A stretch of 64,000 nt of DNA from Lepidodermella squamata (taxonomy: Eukaryota > Gastrotricha), in contig JBLDXI010000031.1 of NCBI GenBank assembly GCA_047495785.1, forward strand, positions 496,001 to 560,000, given 5' to 3'. Both the position numbers and the translations under genes were made by a program. Shown one piece after another: positions 1 to 12,764 of the stretch. The first letter of the stretch is position 1. The number at the start of each line of letters is the position of its first letter. Below the pieces are notes generated by a model. The model was not told the origin of the DNA, did no database searches, and worked only from the letters and a program-made list of their open reading frames with translations.

Positions 1-1732
1 TGTGCGACGAATTCCGAGTGTTATGGCGTGAATTGGAACTCGGGCGGCGGTGCTTGTGTGGCGCGGACTGCCGGCTGTGAAGAGTTGGAGGATGCGCAGT
101 TTGTGTTCTATTTGAAGGCTGCCACGCCTGTTTTGGGTGCAGCGAGGCCGAAAGTTGCGCCAAAAGACTCGGGTATGTTTTTTACAACGCGAATTATCAA
201 ATTTATGTCATGCTTGAAAACGCTAGCTTTTAGACTAGATAACCAAAATTTTATCCCCGAATTGTTCTGATTTTTTAACCAATTTTATTCCGTGGCAAAT
301 GACCGTTTATTTGAAATTAGCTGGGAAACGTCTAGAAAATCGTGAAAATATTATATATCAATGAATTTTGGAGTTCATGACAATTTTTTTGAGATATATT
401 CGCATGGAACTTCAAACAATGTTTGCGGGCGCTGATGTCGAACTGTCATTTTCAAATTTATTGTATCAGTTTTCGCATCTGAATGATTTTCCGAAAATTC
501 GGAAATTATAAGGTTTTTGCGCTGAAAATATTACTATGTAGTGACGAGCTTTTAAAGAACTTACAAGCACGCTCCGAAGTTATGAAAAAACTTTCACTTT
601 CAAACGCGATAATTTTCGATAAAGAATTATTTTCAATTTTATTTTGGTCTGTAATCCGCTGCAATATTCGAATTAACTGTTCCACATCCTACTAACTATC
701 CGTTTGCCTGAAATATTTCTGAAATATTTAGTGGACACAGATTTATTAATTCTTGGTATTTTCGTGAATTTTTAACGGTCGGCTTGACGTGACGATTGAT
801 AACAATTAAATGAAATCGAAATCGGCCCAAAATTTCCGAAATTCGGGGCTAAATAATTTCAACTGTTTCTCAATCAAATCTATCGGGAAATCTATCTATT
901 CAACACTGCAATTTTCCAAATTTTTCAAACTTTTAAATTTTAAATTGTTTTTGGTATTCTTATAATTTTGTCGCTTTATTTTCATTACGTTGAATTCCCA
1001 GTCCATTTGAAAAGTTTTCGTGATTTGCGTAGAGTTAAAAAAAAACTCTAAAAATATTTAATTGCTAGAAAAAACGATATATATTTATTCTGGAATATTT
1101 TTCGTTTTTTATTAGTCTTTGACGTCTCAACGCAATCGCCAATTTTACCGACCTATTCCAGTCTTCCAAAGGTCGATGGCTACTCCGAAAAAGCCGGCGT
1201 CGTTTGTTACTCCTTCACCCGCCCGAAATCCCTGGCAATGGAATTCCTTGAAGACCTCGCCAGCTGCAAATCGGCCTGTGATCCCGACTTCAACTGCCTC
1301 GGCTTCAACGTTCAATTCGACGACAACAACCAACTCGAATTCTGTTCGACCCAAGTCACGGAATGCTCGGAAAAATCAAACACAGAACACAATTTAGCCT
1401 TCTACCGAAAAGACAGCTATGCATCATCGAATGCGTTGAAAGATGTTGAATTCAATAACAATGAGTCGCCCTATCAAAGTGGGACAAGGCTGTTCATCGA
1501 AAGGCCAAACACGCGTTGCAGCGGCGGCTTCAGCTATGTGATAAGTAGGGCAACGGCGACTCTGACCGAATGCTGGGCGTCTTGCTTGAACAAAGACGAG
1601 TGTTACGGGGTTAATTACGCCCCGTTGTTAGGCTCATGCACCCTGCAGACGAGTGGTTGTATCGAGGCTAAAACCGGCCCTGACTCTGGGCTGAATTTCT
1701 ATCAAAAAGTTGTCCAGCCTGGAAATATGTGA
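1..1732 (+). CDS. Multi-PAN/apple-domain extracellular protein, 5' end outside window
   Basis: Two exons are visible, 1-172 and 1116-1732, joined in phase 1 across a 943-bp intron (donor GTATGT, acceptor ATTAG). The protein carries at least three PAN/apple-type cysteine modules: a partial one in exon 1 (CATNSECYGVNW...), one starting near VCYSFTR with SCKSACDPDFNCLGFN, and one with RCSGGFSY...ECWASCLNKDECYGVNY. Each ends in a conserved FYLK/FYRK/FYQK-like strand. PAN domains bind proteins or carbohydrates outside the cell; in nematodes such proteins are often cuticular or glycocalyx components. The signal peptide and start codon lie upstream of the window. The stop is TGA at 1730-1732, and an AATAAA-like signal follows near 1874. 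The domain call is solid; the exact role is unknown. Confidence 0.8.
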
Positions 1733-2933
1733 AATAATTGACGTTCTCCGATGCGCTTTTCTTGTATAATATATAAATTGTTTTTATTTAGTCATCTGTG
1801 AGTTATAGCTCTTAATAACGGTAAATGGCGTCTTAGGATTTTTCGCTTGAATTAAAGTGTGATTTATTCAGGTAATAAATGAAACGTGGAAATTCGCTAG
1901 TTTTTAAGCAAGACTAATGCTGGCGGCTGATTCCTGACGTTGTAGTGATTTAGCATTAAAATCACTCGAAATATTATTCAGTAGTCGATGAATGTTGCAG
2001 CATTCATCATTCATCTATTGCGGACTGACTAATAACGGGTATACGGTGACCTGTGGCCAGTTGCTCTCGCAGGGCGCCGGATAACCCGCAAAGGGAGGCC
2101 ATTTTCACTGAATGAATCGAGTTTTATGAAATTGCGGCGCCTTTCTTTGGCTAATGTCAACTTTCAATAGTCCCGTAAGAAAATCACGGAAAAGGGTTCA
2201 GAAACTCTGCAATGAGACACTAAGCACTAAGGTCACATCTCATGGCCAGAAAAATGTTAGAAGATTCGAAAAATCACGAGAATAGTAATCAAGTTTGTCA
2301 CTTTTTAATGGGGTTAAAAAAGTCCGCAGAAATTGTGTTCAACCGGGTAAAATACCGAAAAATTCCCAACCGGTCACCGTCGGGGTTTTCCGGGTTTTCT
2401 CCGGGTTTCTTCGCGGGAAAAAGATGGAATATTCCCTCGGTAGGTTTGATTTGATAAAAATAAAAAGAAAATGATAATGATAACAATTTCTACAAAAAGT
2501 TGTCAAATAAAAGAAGTAGGGGCAGGCTATTTAATGATTCATTCTTTTTTAAATTTTCTGAATTTTCTGAAAAAATTCCCAAGAAATGTGCGAGAGACCT
2601 TTCAGCTTTCACACATCTAGAGCCCATGCTGGTTCACACTACTTATTTATGCCGCATTCTTTTGACGACTACAATTGAGAGTTATTGTTCGCGTCAGTTT
2701 TTCAAAATTTCCTAGAAAAAATAGTTTTACTTTCCGCCGAGAGACATAACTACGCAAGGTGACCACAAAAGGTTGCTAATTGTTCTAAACAGCTATTGTT
2801 CGGCATCATTCACAAAGAAAAGCGCTATATCTTACCATCTAATTTAACACTTAAAGTCAGTCTTTATAGCAGTTACACAGGCTAACAGACTGCCTATAAT
2901 ACTTTCATCCGTTCCGACCGAGTAGCAATAGTC
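1733..2933. other. Intergenic, no gene recognised
   Basis: AT-rich spacer. It holds a likely polyadenylation signal for the upstream PAN gene (near 1874) and a short stretch with repeated CCGGG/CCGGT words near 2343-2420. Short open frames here lack any family signature. Confidence 0.5.
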
Positions 2934-3180
2934 ATGACGTCCGATATTTTCGCCCGTATTTTTCTTGCATTCGCGGCCATCTGCGCATCAGGTAAAATCA
3001 ACCTTAAAGTTGTATATGAAAAATTCGATTTGTACCACAGTTCAAGCGCAGCAAACTGTAAAAGGCCTCGATGACTCGGCGACAATAGCTGGCGTTATCC
3101 TAAGCATCCTCGCTCTATCAGGCACCCTTTTCGGTGCGATATTTTGTTGCAAAAACAGCAGCGTCAATTCTGGCCGCTAA
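2934..3180 (+). CDS. Tiny secreted or single-pass membrane protein (65 aa), two exons
   Basis: Exons 2934-2991 and 3041-3180 join in phase 1 over a 49-bp intron (donor GTAAAA, acceptor ACCACAG). The product starts MTSDIFARIFLAFAAICAS, a signal-peptide-like segment. A short linker (QAQQTVKGLDDS) follows, then a second hydrophobic helix (TIAGVILSILALSGTLFGA), then CCKNSSVNSGR. Either the protein is exported and anchored by the second helix, or it spans the membrane twice. AATAAA signals follow near 3248 and 3294. I do not recognise the family. The gene is supported by the clean splice pair, hydrophobic pattern and polyA signals. It is too short to be secure without a transcript. Confidence 0.55.
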
Positions 3181-3643
3181 TCGAGCTGATCTTCGTCTCA
3201 TTTTATTCAACACCTGAACAATCACTTGAGTTATTTATTGCCAAATTTAATAAAATGTTCAATGCTCAATGCTTAACTTGATCAAATATTGATGAATAAA
3301 ATTTTGGGGTCGGATTAGTTCAACCTTCAAATTACCTAATTTGATCATCTCTGTCTCTTGAAGCTCGGCCTCGTCGCAAATTTGAGACAAGATTTATTCA
3401 GTAGACAATTGAACCGTGATACATACTTAAGTCGCACCTCTTCTTTTTCACGCTCCACTAAGCACATTGCACAGAAACCATAAAAAATTCAGCCTTTTAG
3501 CAAGGCGTCTTGATAATATAGGCCTTATGTGTGACCTATAGATGACCTACATTATGTCCTCAGAAAATTTTAGGCGTTCAAGGTGCAAGTTCGGAATTTC
3601 GCCATATAAAATGCCGAAAAATGTGGGCGAAAAATGACATTAA

Positions 3644-4250
3644 ATGAAAAATATTTTCACGATGGATTACCTCTCATTTATTCTCATCCTTACTTGCGCT
3701 GTTTTGGGTATGTTTCAAGTTTTTATAAGCACGAATTTCGAAAATATAATAATTTCCGATGCCATCAATATTATTTCCTGATTTAGCTGAAAATTAGGTA
3801 GAGGTTTAAGTACTCTTAAAATTGTGAAATTTTGATTCAAATTTAAAAATGAAAGAATCACGTAATTAAATTTTTCAGCGAGAAAATTAAGGAAATTTTT
3901 TTTCATTTTTCATAATTTCTCCTAATTTTTTCCAAGCTATCTCGGCTGAAAATTGCGAGGTCGACGACTGCGAGGAATTTCAGGGTTTCGCCCTCCAGCC
4001 AGGAATCGAATGTCAAAACGGCGAGGTGATCAACCTGAACGAAAACATCCATCAGCTATCAATATGTGCCGATCTGTGCCTCATCGACGCCACGTGTCAG
4101 GGCTTCAACTGGCGCGGCGACGTCGCCACGCTCCAGGAGTACTGCTACATGATGCGTAACTGCCGTGAGGCGCCGAATGACGGGTCGCTGTACTGGCGCA
4201 AGGTTGAACCTCCGAATGCTAAGCGCCGTCGCCAATTCAGACTGGCATGA
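3644..4250 (+). CDS. Small secreted protein with one PAN/apple-like cysteine domain
   Basis: Exons 3644-3707 and 3937-4250 join in phase 1. The start MKNIFTMDYLSFILILTCAVL reads as a signal peptide, and an internal ATG at 3662 would also work. The mature part runs AENCEVDDCEEFQGFALQPG and then ENIHQLSICADLCLIDATCQ followed by GFNW, a typical PAN helix-cysteine-strand pattern, ending with YWRKVEPP and a basic tail (AKRRRQFRLA). The acceptor of the 229-bp intron is CCAAG, an unusual AAG splice site; the CAG near 3880 leads to an in-frame stop. The domain matches the multi-PAN gene at 1-1732 in style, so these may be relatives. Function is otherwise unknown. Confidence 0.65.
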
Positions 4251-7200
4251 AACCTTCTTCAAAATCGATAGTTCAGACGTTAGAATTCAACTACAAATCC
4301 GATGTACAACAAAATCCAATGAACAAAGCTTCTGCTTCAGTTTATTTTTTACAGCTCAGAAATAGGAAAACTGGAAAAATGTTGGATTTTGCTGAATAAA
4401 ATCACAAATAAACTGGTTCAGGGTCAAATCCGGCGGAACTTTCATTATAAGGTACATTTTGTTTGCGGAGCGCACTTGAAGATTCCAAGCAAAAAATGCA
4501 AAATTATGCAATTCAGTTTTTCAGAAATTATTTATTTTTATATATTTCGCAAAAATTAAATTCGGATTTTTAGTTTTAAATCTTCGAAATATACTCAATA
4601 TTATTGGCTATTTTGTTCTAAAAAAGGACCTACCGGTAAAAAGCTCGAAATCAATCACGCCGCGTTGCTAAGCAAGCATGTCAAGAAGTCATGTGTTGTT
4701 TATAGCAGGCTAATGACGCCTTATAATACGTCGTATGAAATATACGCGACCGCGATTTCTACGTACGACCTTTATTTTTCAACTTATTTTAGCGCACAAT
4801 GCGACGTCACGCCGCTATTTTTATTATCGCTAATATTATTATTAGCCGAAAATTTTTCACTTAGTCATCATCATAATATTATATCGCTATTTCTAACTTC
4901 TAACTATATCGTATTTATTGGCGATGATTATCGTCAACACCACCTACGCTATTTGTGTCTCCGGCCTGATGACCCTTATTATAGCTCTCGCGTTATTATT
5001 TTCGGGTCAAACCGGATGTCTGTTGAAAACGTGTCAAACTTTTATTGCGTATCGCTTTATTTTGAGCGCGCTCAGAGCAATTGATAATGGAATTTATGCG
5101 ATCAGTGAACAATAGAAAAAAATGCACTCAAGAGAAAGGACACAACACCCCCGAAGAAACCAAAATTGAACTCAATAAATAATTGATTTTTTTCGAATTT
5201 TCCGAATTGTCAAATTTTTTGAAATTAGATGATGAGTATCTACAGAAATGATTAATTATTCTAAATTATTTAATGTATAACTTGGATAAAATTATTCAAA
5301 TTTTCAGTATTTTCATAGAATTAATCTCAAAATGTTGCTGGTTTTCATTTTTAATACAGATAATTTTCGGCTGAACAATACACTCGGAAATTTTTTATTC
5401 ATCAAGTTTGCATTAAGGCTGCGCATTTCGCGCCAGAGCGCCCAGTCAGCACCTTTTTTGGCACTCATAATTTGCCTATAGCCTAGAAAAGCCCTCAATC
5501 GACAATGGTTATTATCACGCATCGCAGCCGTGCCAATAAACAAAGGCGCGATTGTTTACACGTTTCGACGTTTGAAACGTGCCTAAACGTAAACTAGGTC
5601 ATGTTTTTTCAATAACTCAACGACTTTATTGCGCGCTCATTACGCATTACAAATTAGCGCATATTTTTTGCGGCCAGTTTCAATGAGTGTTGTAGACTAT
5701 AGTCGATAAAAAGTTATTTTTTGCGATTTTTTTTTCAACGCCGGAAGTTTGATAATATCACGGGGCGTCTCACGTCCGCGTTCCTACGTAGCACTTCCTT
5801 CGTTGCAGGAAAATTTGAAAGCCCTGAGAAAAGCGAGGGCTAAAAACCGCTCACGAAAATCACTCGTAAGAAGTCATTATTCTAGTTTCACGACTGGCAG
5901 GAATAGCATTAGTTATACTTTTTTACAGGTGATTGATTTTCGTGCTATGATATTCAAGTGATTTTCCTGCGCGCCTATAATGTAATGTTTAGGTCACCTC
6001 CTCGCTCTCTAGGCGAAAAAAAATCGCGCGTTACTTTTTTTAAGGAGGATTTATTATTTGACGGCATTCTTAAGCGTTTATTCAATCGAGCGCGAAAGAA
6101 TGCGTCAAATGTGCGCGGCTATATTATATGCCATAAAAATTCCTCGATGCGAAGCTTTTTTATATCACTCATAATTGCATTTTATTAGTCGTAGTTTTTA
6201 GATGCCATATAAAAATGGAAATTCTGGGGCGCGGACGTAATATGATAGATTTTTCCACATGGCACTTGATCATTATTATCTTCTTTATTTCCTATACAAT
6301 TTTTTGATTAACTAGAAGCTCATGCTTTACTGATTTTTCCCACCAAAAATATGTTGTACCCGCTTGTCTTGAAAAATTCGGTGCAAAAATAACTGGAAGG
6401 GTTTTTCGGAATTTTTTAGCTACCATCAATGCCAAAATCAAGAAAAACATCGTTCCCTTTCTTCCGGCGTTCTGCCCCGCATAATTTTACACTCGAGTGA
6501 TTTTTCATTGCAGTAATAATACAGTTACACTTGATTATCTTGCAGTAACTAATGGACTTGCACCTCGTTTCGAAATGCGGGGTTGAAAAAAATGTATCAA
6601 GAAAATGATATAGATCATAAGTATGTATACACACAAATCAGTTTATATAGCTTGTTATTTAGTCGGGTTATTGCGATAACAATAATAAACAATGTTAACA
6701 TCACTACTTACGCAAAACTTGGCTGCTGGCTTCATTTATTTATTGATGCAACGAGCGCAAACTTGCCTAATTGCAACGAGATCTTTGCGCTCGGGAAGCA
6801 ATTACAAAATTTGGCCTAATTTTTCCGCATTCCCTAATTTTTTTATTTATTATTCCAGAGTCTGGCCTTTGTTTGGTGATTTAGTGGGGAAATGTACTTG
6901 TTTTTTCAGGGACATCATTCGATTTTTTCTAGAAACTAAGCAGTTCGAAAATTTCGCCGCGCATGACTCAACTTTGGACACCCTGCTTATCTTTAGCCGT
7001 TCTTGTTAAAATTTGGCTCAAATTAACCATACAATTTCTTGGCGTGGGCATTATGTTTACTCAAGGAAGGTCTCAAATCAAAGTATCTATATATAGGAAG
7101 CTAATTAGTACGGGATCCAATGAGCGAAACGAATTACTTGACATCGAAAACGTCTTGCCTCTGTTACAAATTTTTCCATTATTTATAGAATTTGTTTGAA

Positions 7201-8491
7201 ATGCCGATAAACAACAATTTTCTCCTCTTATGAAGCGTTTCGATTTCCCAAGCAAAACAAATAAATTTCTTACTGTTAAAACTGCGGAAAGAGCTTATTA
7301 AATGAAACGCAAATATTGGACCAACAAATGCGCCGTCTGAAATCGAGCGCTCGTGATTAGATTTATTTCACAAACTACAAAATCACACCCTTTTATATAT
7401 AGAATTCCCTCAAGAATTTTGTTTATTTTCTATCAGTATGACCACAACAAATGGTTATTTTTAGGTTATTTTTACAAACAACTCAAGTTATTATATGAAA
7501 ATATTAATTAAGGTGGAATATTATATAAATTAAAAAACTTTGTTTTATGAATTCAGCTTTCAGCTATAAAAATTGCGTGGATAAAATCGACCAACTGTCC
7601 GTTATCTCCAGGTCATCGTTTGTCGTAAGACTTAGGAATGGAGTATAGAATATTCGCGGGTGTCAACAAATCGCTAAACCACTCCATCACCACATTCAAG
7701 TACTTGTGATCAATTTAGCTTCAATGCATGCACTCGGCAAAATGGATGAGTAATAATAGCAATAATAATATACGCATTAGCGCTAGTCATCAGTTCTTCA
7801 CACGCGAGAAAAGCTCCTCTCGATAGCAATGCGGCGACAATAGCTGCTGCGTCATTGATCGCGTGTGATTTTTTGCGCCCATAGACAATGCGCGCCGCAC
7901 ATCCTCATTAGACCTAATCAACTTTTCCGTTACTAGAAACTATTGCCTATATATCATATAAATTTCTACCAGGCGTGTGCCTTCTTACCGAAAAATAATG
8001 GGTAGGAGGCGGGCCCACGTCCGTTCCCAGGATTTGCCTTCGTTTTTTCTTGGTTCCATATCAAATTTTTCACGGTTTTTATTGCACTAACAAAAATTCC
8101 CGCTCTGATTAGCCGATAATTCCCGAAGCGGCGAAACATCTGTATCAATACTTTATCATTTTAAAATCACAATAACTACCTAAAAGTGTAAAAACGCTCT
8201 GTTCCCGCTTTTGAACCAAAAAAAAATCAATTTTCAGATAAACGGACACCACTTTTTCTGCGGGGTGTGTTTTATTTAGGGAAAAAATAGCTTGATCCTT
8301 ATTATCGAAAATCTCGCCTGATATAATAAGTTTGCGTTTTAGATTTTTTTCTCCTCTAATAAAATGCCCGGATGAGGGCTGCGTCAATTAGCGGATCAAA
8401 AGTGTCTCTTCATTTCGCCGACCCATGGGGCAAAATGGCCGGTGACAGACAAATTTCTCGGTTCAATTATGGCGTGAAACAGTTCAATTTT
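4251..8491. other. 4.2-kb gene-poor stretch
   Basis: AT-rich with many short open frames, none with a signal peptide plus splice support or a known motif. It includes an 8-bp perfect palindrome-like repeat around 5557-5580 (CACGTTTC, 7-bp loop, GAAACGTG). The last part may hold the promoter and 5' leader of the ion-channel gene that follows. Confidence 0.5.
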
Positions 8492-11400
8492 ATGGCCATT
8501 TCGGCCGTGATTTTTCTCGTTGCGGTTATCACGGCGCCGTGTGACGCGTCGGTATCTGGAAAATCGCTGTTCAACCACACTAAAACGAAAACCAAGGAGC
8601 AACATGGCCTAGTTCAGCCCAGAGCCGGTGGCTACAGCCAATATCCGACGAAAATAGGTAAAAACTGCAATTATTCAGAATTTTTTATTCCATTTTCGAT
8701 GAGCGATTTTCAAAATCTTTGCTAATTTCCCGAAATGGGTAGATTTCTTTATTAACTCCGAAGGTAAGTGAAATATTATTCTTTGAAAATTCATGATTTT
8801 CGATTTTCGGAGCACTATTTTTTCGAATTTTCCTTAAATTTAATTCTTTCAAAAATCTATTAAAATTTCTAATTTTTTCGATTTTTTATCATTTATTTTC
8901 AGAAGGAGATGAGGAAGTTTCGGCTGAACACGCGTTGTATCAAATGCTGCTTGGAAACGATCGTTACCAGAAGCATGTGAGGCCAGTTCGCAATCATAAA
9001 AAGCCCATTACGGTATGTTATCGCTCAACCTAACAATTCCTAAAATATTGTTTTCCATTTTTTATCCTGGCAATCATTCATCAGGTGAAGGTGAGTTACT
9101 ATTTTTAACTTTTAACCGGAAATTAAGTAATTTTTTCACAGGTTGGAATGTGCGTTATGATGGTTTGTTTTTTTTCGAATTAAAAAAATTGTTAATTTAT
9201 TCTTGGAAATGTTTGGCTCTGCTACTTCTAGATCGAAGAACTCGTAAGGCGGACTACGATTTTTATAAAATTAAGCTGAATATTTTTAATTTCAAGGTTG
9301 AGCGCGACCAAATCATGGTTATGGCAGCTTGTGTAAAAATGGTTTGGGTGAGTTTAAATCATAATTTCAAATTTTCTTTCATTTAATTTTGATTTTCGCC
9401 CGAAGGTCGACGAATTCTTATCGTGGAATCCTGCTGGTAATTGTTTAGATATTGCGAAAATTTGACGAATAACGTTCGAATTTCTGTAGATTACGACAAT
9501 TTGACATGGATGGCTGTTTCAAGTACTTCTTTATGGCTTCCAGGTAATTTGACCTAGATTCGGACATTCAGTTTTCTATTGGTTCGTTTCGATTTCAGAC
9601 ATTGCGATCATCAATAGCCCTGAGCCTTACTCATTAACTCGAAAGGTCACTAATGTCGACCTTAATTACAAGGGTGAAATCGGCTACTTTCCTTCAGGCC
9701 GATTAGCAACACGGTGTAACCTTCAAATCACTTGTAAGCCTGCATTACTAGAAAAATAGGGAAAATTACGGTAATTTTCCAACAGATTTTCCTTTCGATT
9801 GGCAACACTGCGAAGTTCGATTCGAAAGCTGGATATACCCATCTCAATTCTTAGAGATAGAGCTATATCCGGGCGATGCTGTTGATTTAAAGGAATACTA
9901 CGTCAATCATCAGGTTAGTCATCGAGGATGAGAATTTCCTTTTTCATTTATTTGAATTTTTTTATGTTTCTATTTATCTTTGAAATTTTAATTTAATTTT
10001 TTGAAATTTCAGTGGACAGTGACTGGGTATCGAATTCTGTCGGAGAAGGCCGACTACGACGGCAAGAATTTCTCGTCCATCACATTCACGTTCACGCTGC
10101 GGCGCAAGTCGTCCTTCTACTTCATGTACTTCATCTTCCCCGAGCTGCTTCTCGCCTTGCTGCAAACTCTTTCGCACACGCTGCCGGTGGAGCACCCTGG
10201 GCGAATGACCATGCTGACTGCTCTCTTCATCGGAACATCCGTCACACACGCCGGCATTGCTTCCCACATACCAAAGGTATAAAACGGTCGCTGAATCTCA
10301 AAAATAAGCTTTCATCCTTCATTCAATCTTAATTTCAGTCGTCTGATACAATGTCACTGCTTCAAATCTACATGGTAAGACCTTGAAGAGATATTTCAAA
10401 TGCCGTCATTCATTTTATTTGACTTAACAGGCTATCATGTCTTGTAACCTGGTCTTTGCCCTAATCGTCACGTTCGTTATGCTGTACACTGTATTAAGGT
10501 AAGCTTTCCCTTTATCTAACCAAAGCAAGGCCACCAGCAATTTGAACGCTTTTGTTCGTCCAATCCGACGTCTGTTGCAGCTAAAAAGCTTCACTCCTAA
10601 ATTTAGAATCCATTAGTGAAGTAAAATAGATCTGGGGATTAAGAATATGGTTTTGAAAAATCGATTTAAATCTGTAGAAACTTCAGCTTCGTAACTTCAC
10701 AAGCCCCATAAAATGATAGAGAAGTAAACCGAGCTGCGGAATTGCAAGAATTTATTGGAACCAATCTAAGCCAATTTGATACACTGCCCAAAAGCTTAGG
10801 CTGCCAGTTCTCCTTTATTGGTTTTATGCTCATTCGGAATCAGATCTTGACCGAATGGCTTGATAGCCTTACTTCAAGCTTTGAGATAACTGTGAAAGCA
10901 AGTGTTAGATAATGTCCTTAATTTTTCCGCTTAGTACTTTGAGTACTTTGAGTACAGCCAAAGCGATCGATCACAGCCACAGATCCATTAGGTGACAGAT
11001 TAATATTTAAGTGCAAACTGGAGGTCAAAATTCACAGACGCTGTCTAGTAGCGATCAGTTGTTTGAGTACATCTTGTCGGACGCTATAAGTTGCTCTGTT
11101 TTATTTATGAAGATACCCTAATGAAGAACCATGTGCTCGAGCTATGCTAGCGGCCTTCTTCAGCATAGTCTGGCCTTCAAGACCTCGCGGTCCCCTCGAC
11201 CGAAGACGCCGTAGCAGTGCCTTCCCACTAACCGAACGAATCACCGAAAAGTTCCACCTTGAACAGCAACAGCTACTCCTAATGCAACGGCAGCAGAAGT
11301 ACGACGACTTGCCGGATGAATCATCCTCGCCCAATACAGCGATGATAAGGAATGCGAAGCGGCGACAGCAGTTGATGAATGGCGACTTGCATATTAGTAA

Positions 11401-12764
11401 TGGCCATGTTGGTAACAAGCAAACACCTGCGCCGTCTACGATTTACGAGGCAATCCTAGCCAGCCAGCAGCAACAGTCGAAAACAGCTGAGAAAATCGCG
11501 CATTCCGAGGGCGAGAAACTAGGCCGGCCGTTGAAAAGCCCGTCGAGTATGCCGAGGGATGTATCTGGTGGATTCGCTGTCGGCCATCGATCCTCCGGCC
11601 CGTCGAGTGGGGAATCTATCACGAGCCCTGGTTTGGCGAGCCACGTGGTCGAATCGCCGAACGGCAGGCCGAATGGCAAGAAGCGGAATGTGCGTTTGAA
11701 GAACAGTGTGAGCGGTTCGATGCGGCATCGCGATAATACAGACTTCTCGGACGATGCTGGCTCGCCGACTGGTAACATGATGACTACGGATGAAAGCGAT
11801 CACCACTTGAACGATCATCATAGTCACTACGCACGCAATGGCAATGGCGATTTTCAAAGAACGGTCAGCAATTTCATTAATTTTTCCCACTTTCATTCCT
11901 TGAATTTTTCAAATTTTTCAAATTTTAGAACATTTTAGAAATTTGTAACTAATTTTTCAATGATTATTTATTAATTATTAATTATTTATGTCTTTATTAT
12001 GATTTTCCTTCAGACAAGCTATGCCTGCAGCATGTCCCTTGTTTCGAACGACCCCGAGACAAGTCAAATGAGTGGTGGCGACAATGGCTGCTCGACCCCA
12101 GGTGCTGTATCTCTCGCCGTTGGAGGCGCTGCGACTTACTACGCATCTCAGCAGCGTTGTCTCGACGCCTCCTCGCCAACCACCACTTCGCAGCGAAGCA
12201 ACGGCCATTTGATCACAAGAAATGGCATGTTGGTCGAGGCGGACCCAGCCAGCCAGACTTCGACCTCAGAGTGCCACGTTCCTGGGACGAACCATCGAAG
12301 CACCTTGATCCCGAATGGTGTCGGGCACGGTGTGACGCGGCCGGTTGGTGTTGCGTTCTGTCTCGATGACGAGCAGCAGCAGACTGAGATGAGACGGCGA
12401 GGCACGGTTGCCGCGGTGATACCTGGTGCTTTGAAAAGTGGCCATTCTTCAGGAGGTGGGTCTGGCAAAAGTGGCCAGAAGGGTGGTGATGATGATCTCA
12501 AGAGGAAATGGCTTCTGTACTGCGTTGCTCTCGATAAAAGTAAGAAATCTTACTTAGAAAACGGGGTGAATATGTTTCTGTTATTTTATAGGTATCATGT
12601 ATGCAAATGGCATTTGGAACGTCACTCTTCCCATCGCCCTGTTCTGGATAGTCCCTGCTTTACATGAGGTTGTTTTGGAAGTTTTTACAATTTTTTTTCA
12701 ATATTTTAAGGAATATGCAATCACAGGCCATGCTTTCGCCACAAATCGACCGCCAGTGAAGTGA
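8492..12764 (+). CDS. Cys-loop ligand-gated ion channel subunit with very long M3-M4 loop (843 aa)
   Basis: Sixteen exons by my model: 8492-8657, 8903-9012, 9085-9090, 9142-9162, 9232-9243, 9297-9347, 9406-9436, 9490-9543, 9599-9733, 9786-9913, 10013-10276, 10339-10374, 10431-10498, 11113-11863, 12014-12539, 12592-12764. All joins keep frame. A signal peptide (MAISAVIFLVAVITA) is followed by a nicotinic-like start (ALYQMLLGNDRYQKHVRPV), W-x-P blocks (LSWNPADY) and a canonical C-x13-C loop (Cys190-Cys204, FPFDWQHC). M1 lies near 273-292, M2 near 302-320 and M3 near 332-360; about 430 residues of polar, Gln- and His-rich loop separate M3 from M4 (near 795-815). There is no vicinal Cys pair in loop C, so it is not a classical alpha subunit. 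The M2 entry reads HPGRMTM, neither typical cationic nor PAR-type anionic. The 42 nt at 12669-12710 could be retained or spliced. Ligand and charge selectivity are undetermined. Confidence 0.85.

Noticed and set aside
4399-4440. GGGTCAAATCC word resembling tRNA box B
   Set aside because: No box A or foldable cloverleaf upstream.
4665-5084. 139-codon plus-strand open frame in the gene-poor region
   Set aside because: Low-complexity AT-rich sequence without motif; likely chance.
11443-11896. Two long open frames antisense to the LGIC loop exon
   Set aside because: Shadow frames of a GC-rich, low-complexity coding exon; no signal peptide, splice support or domain.
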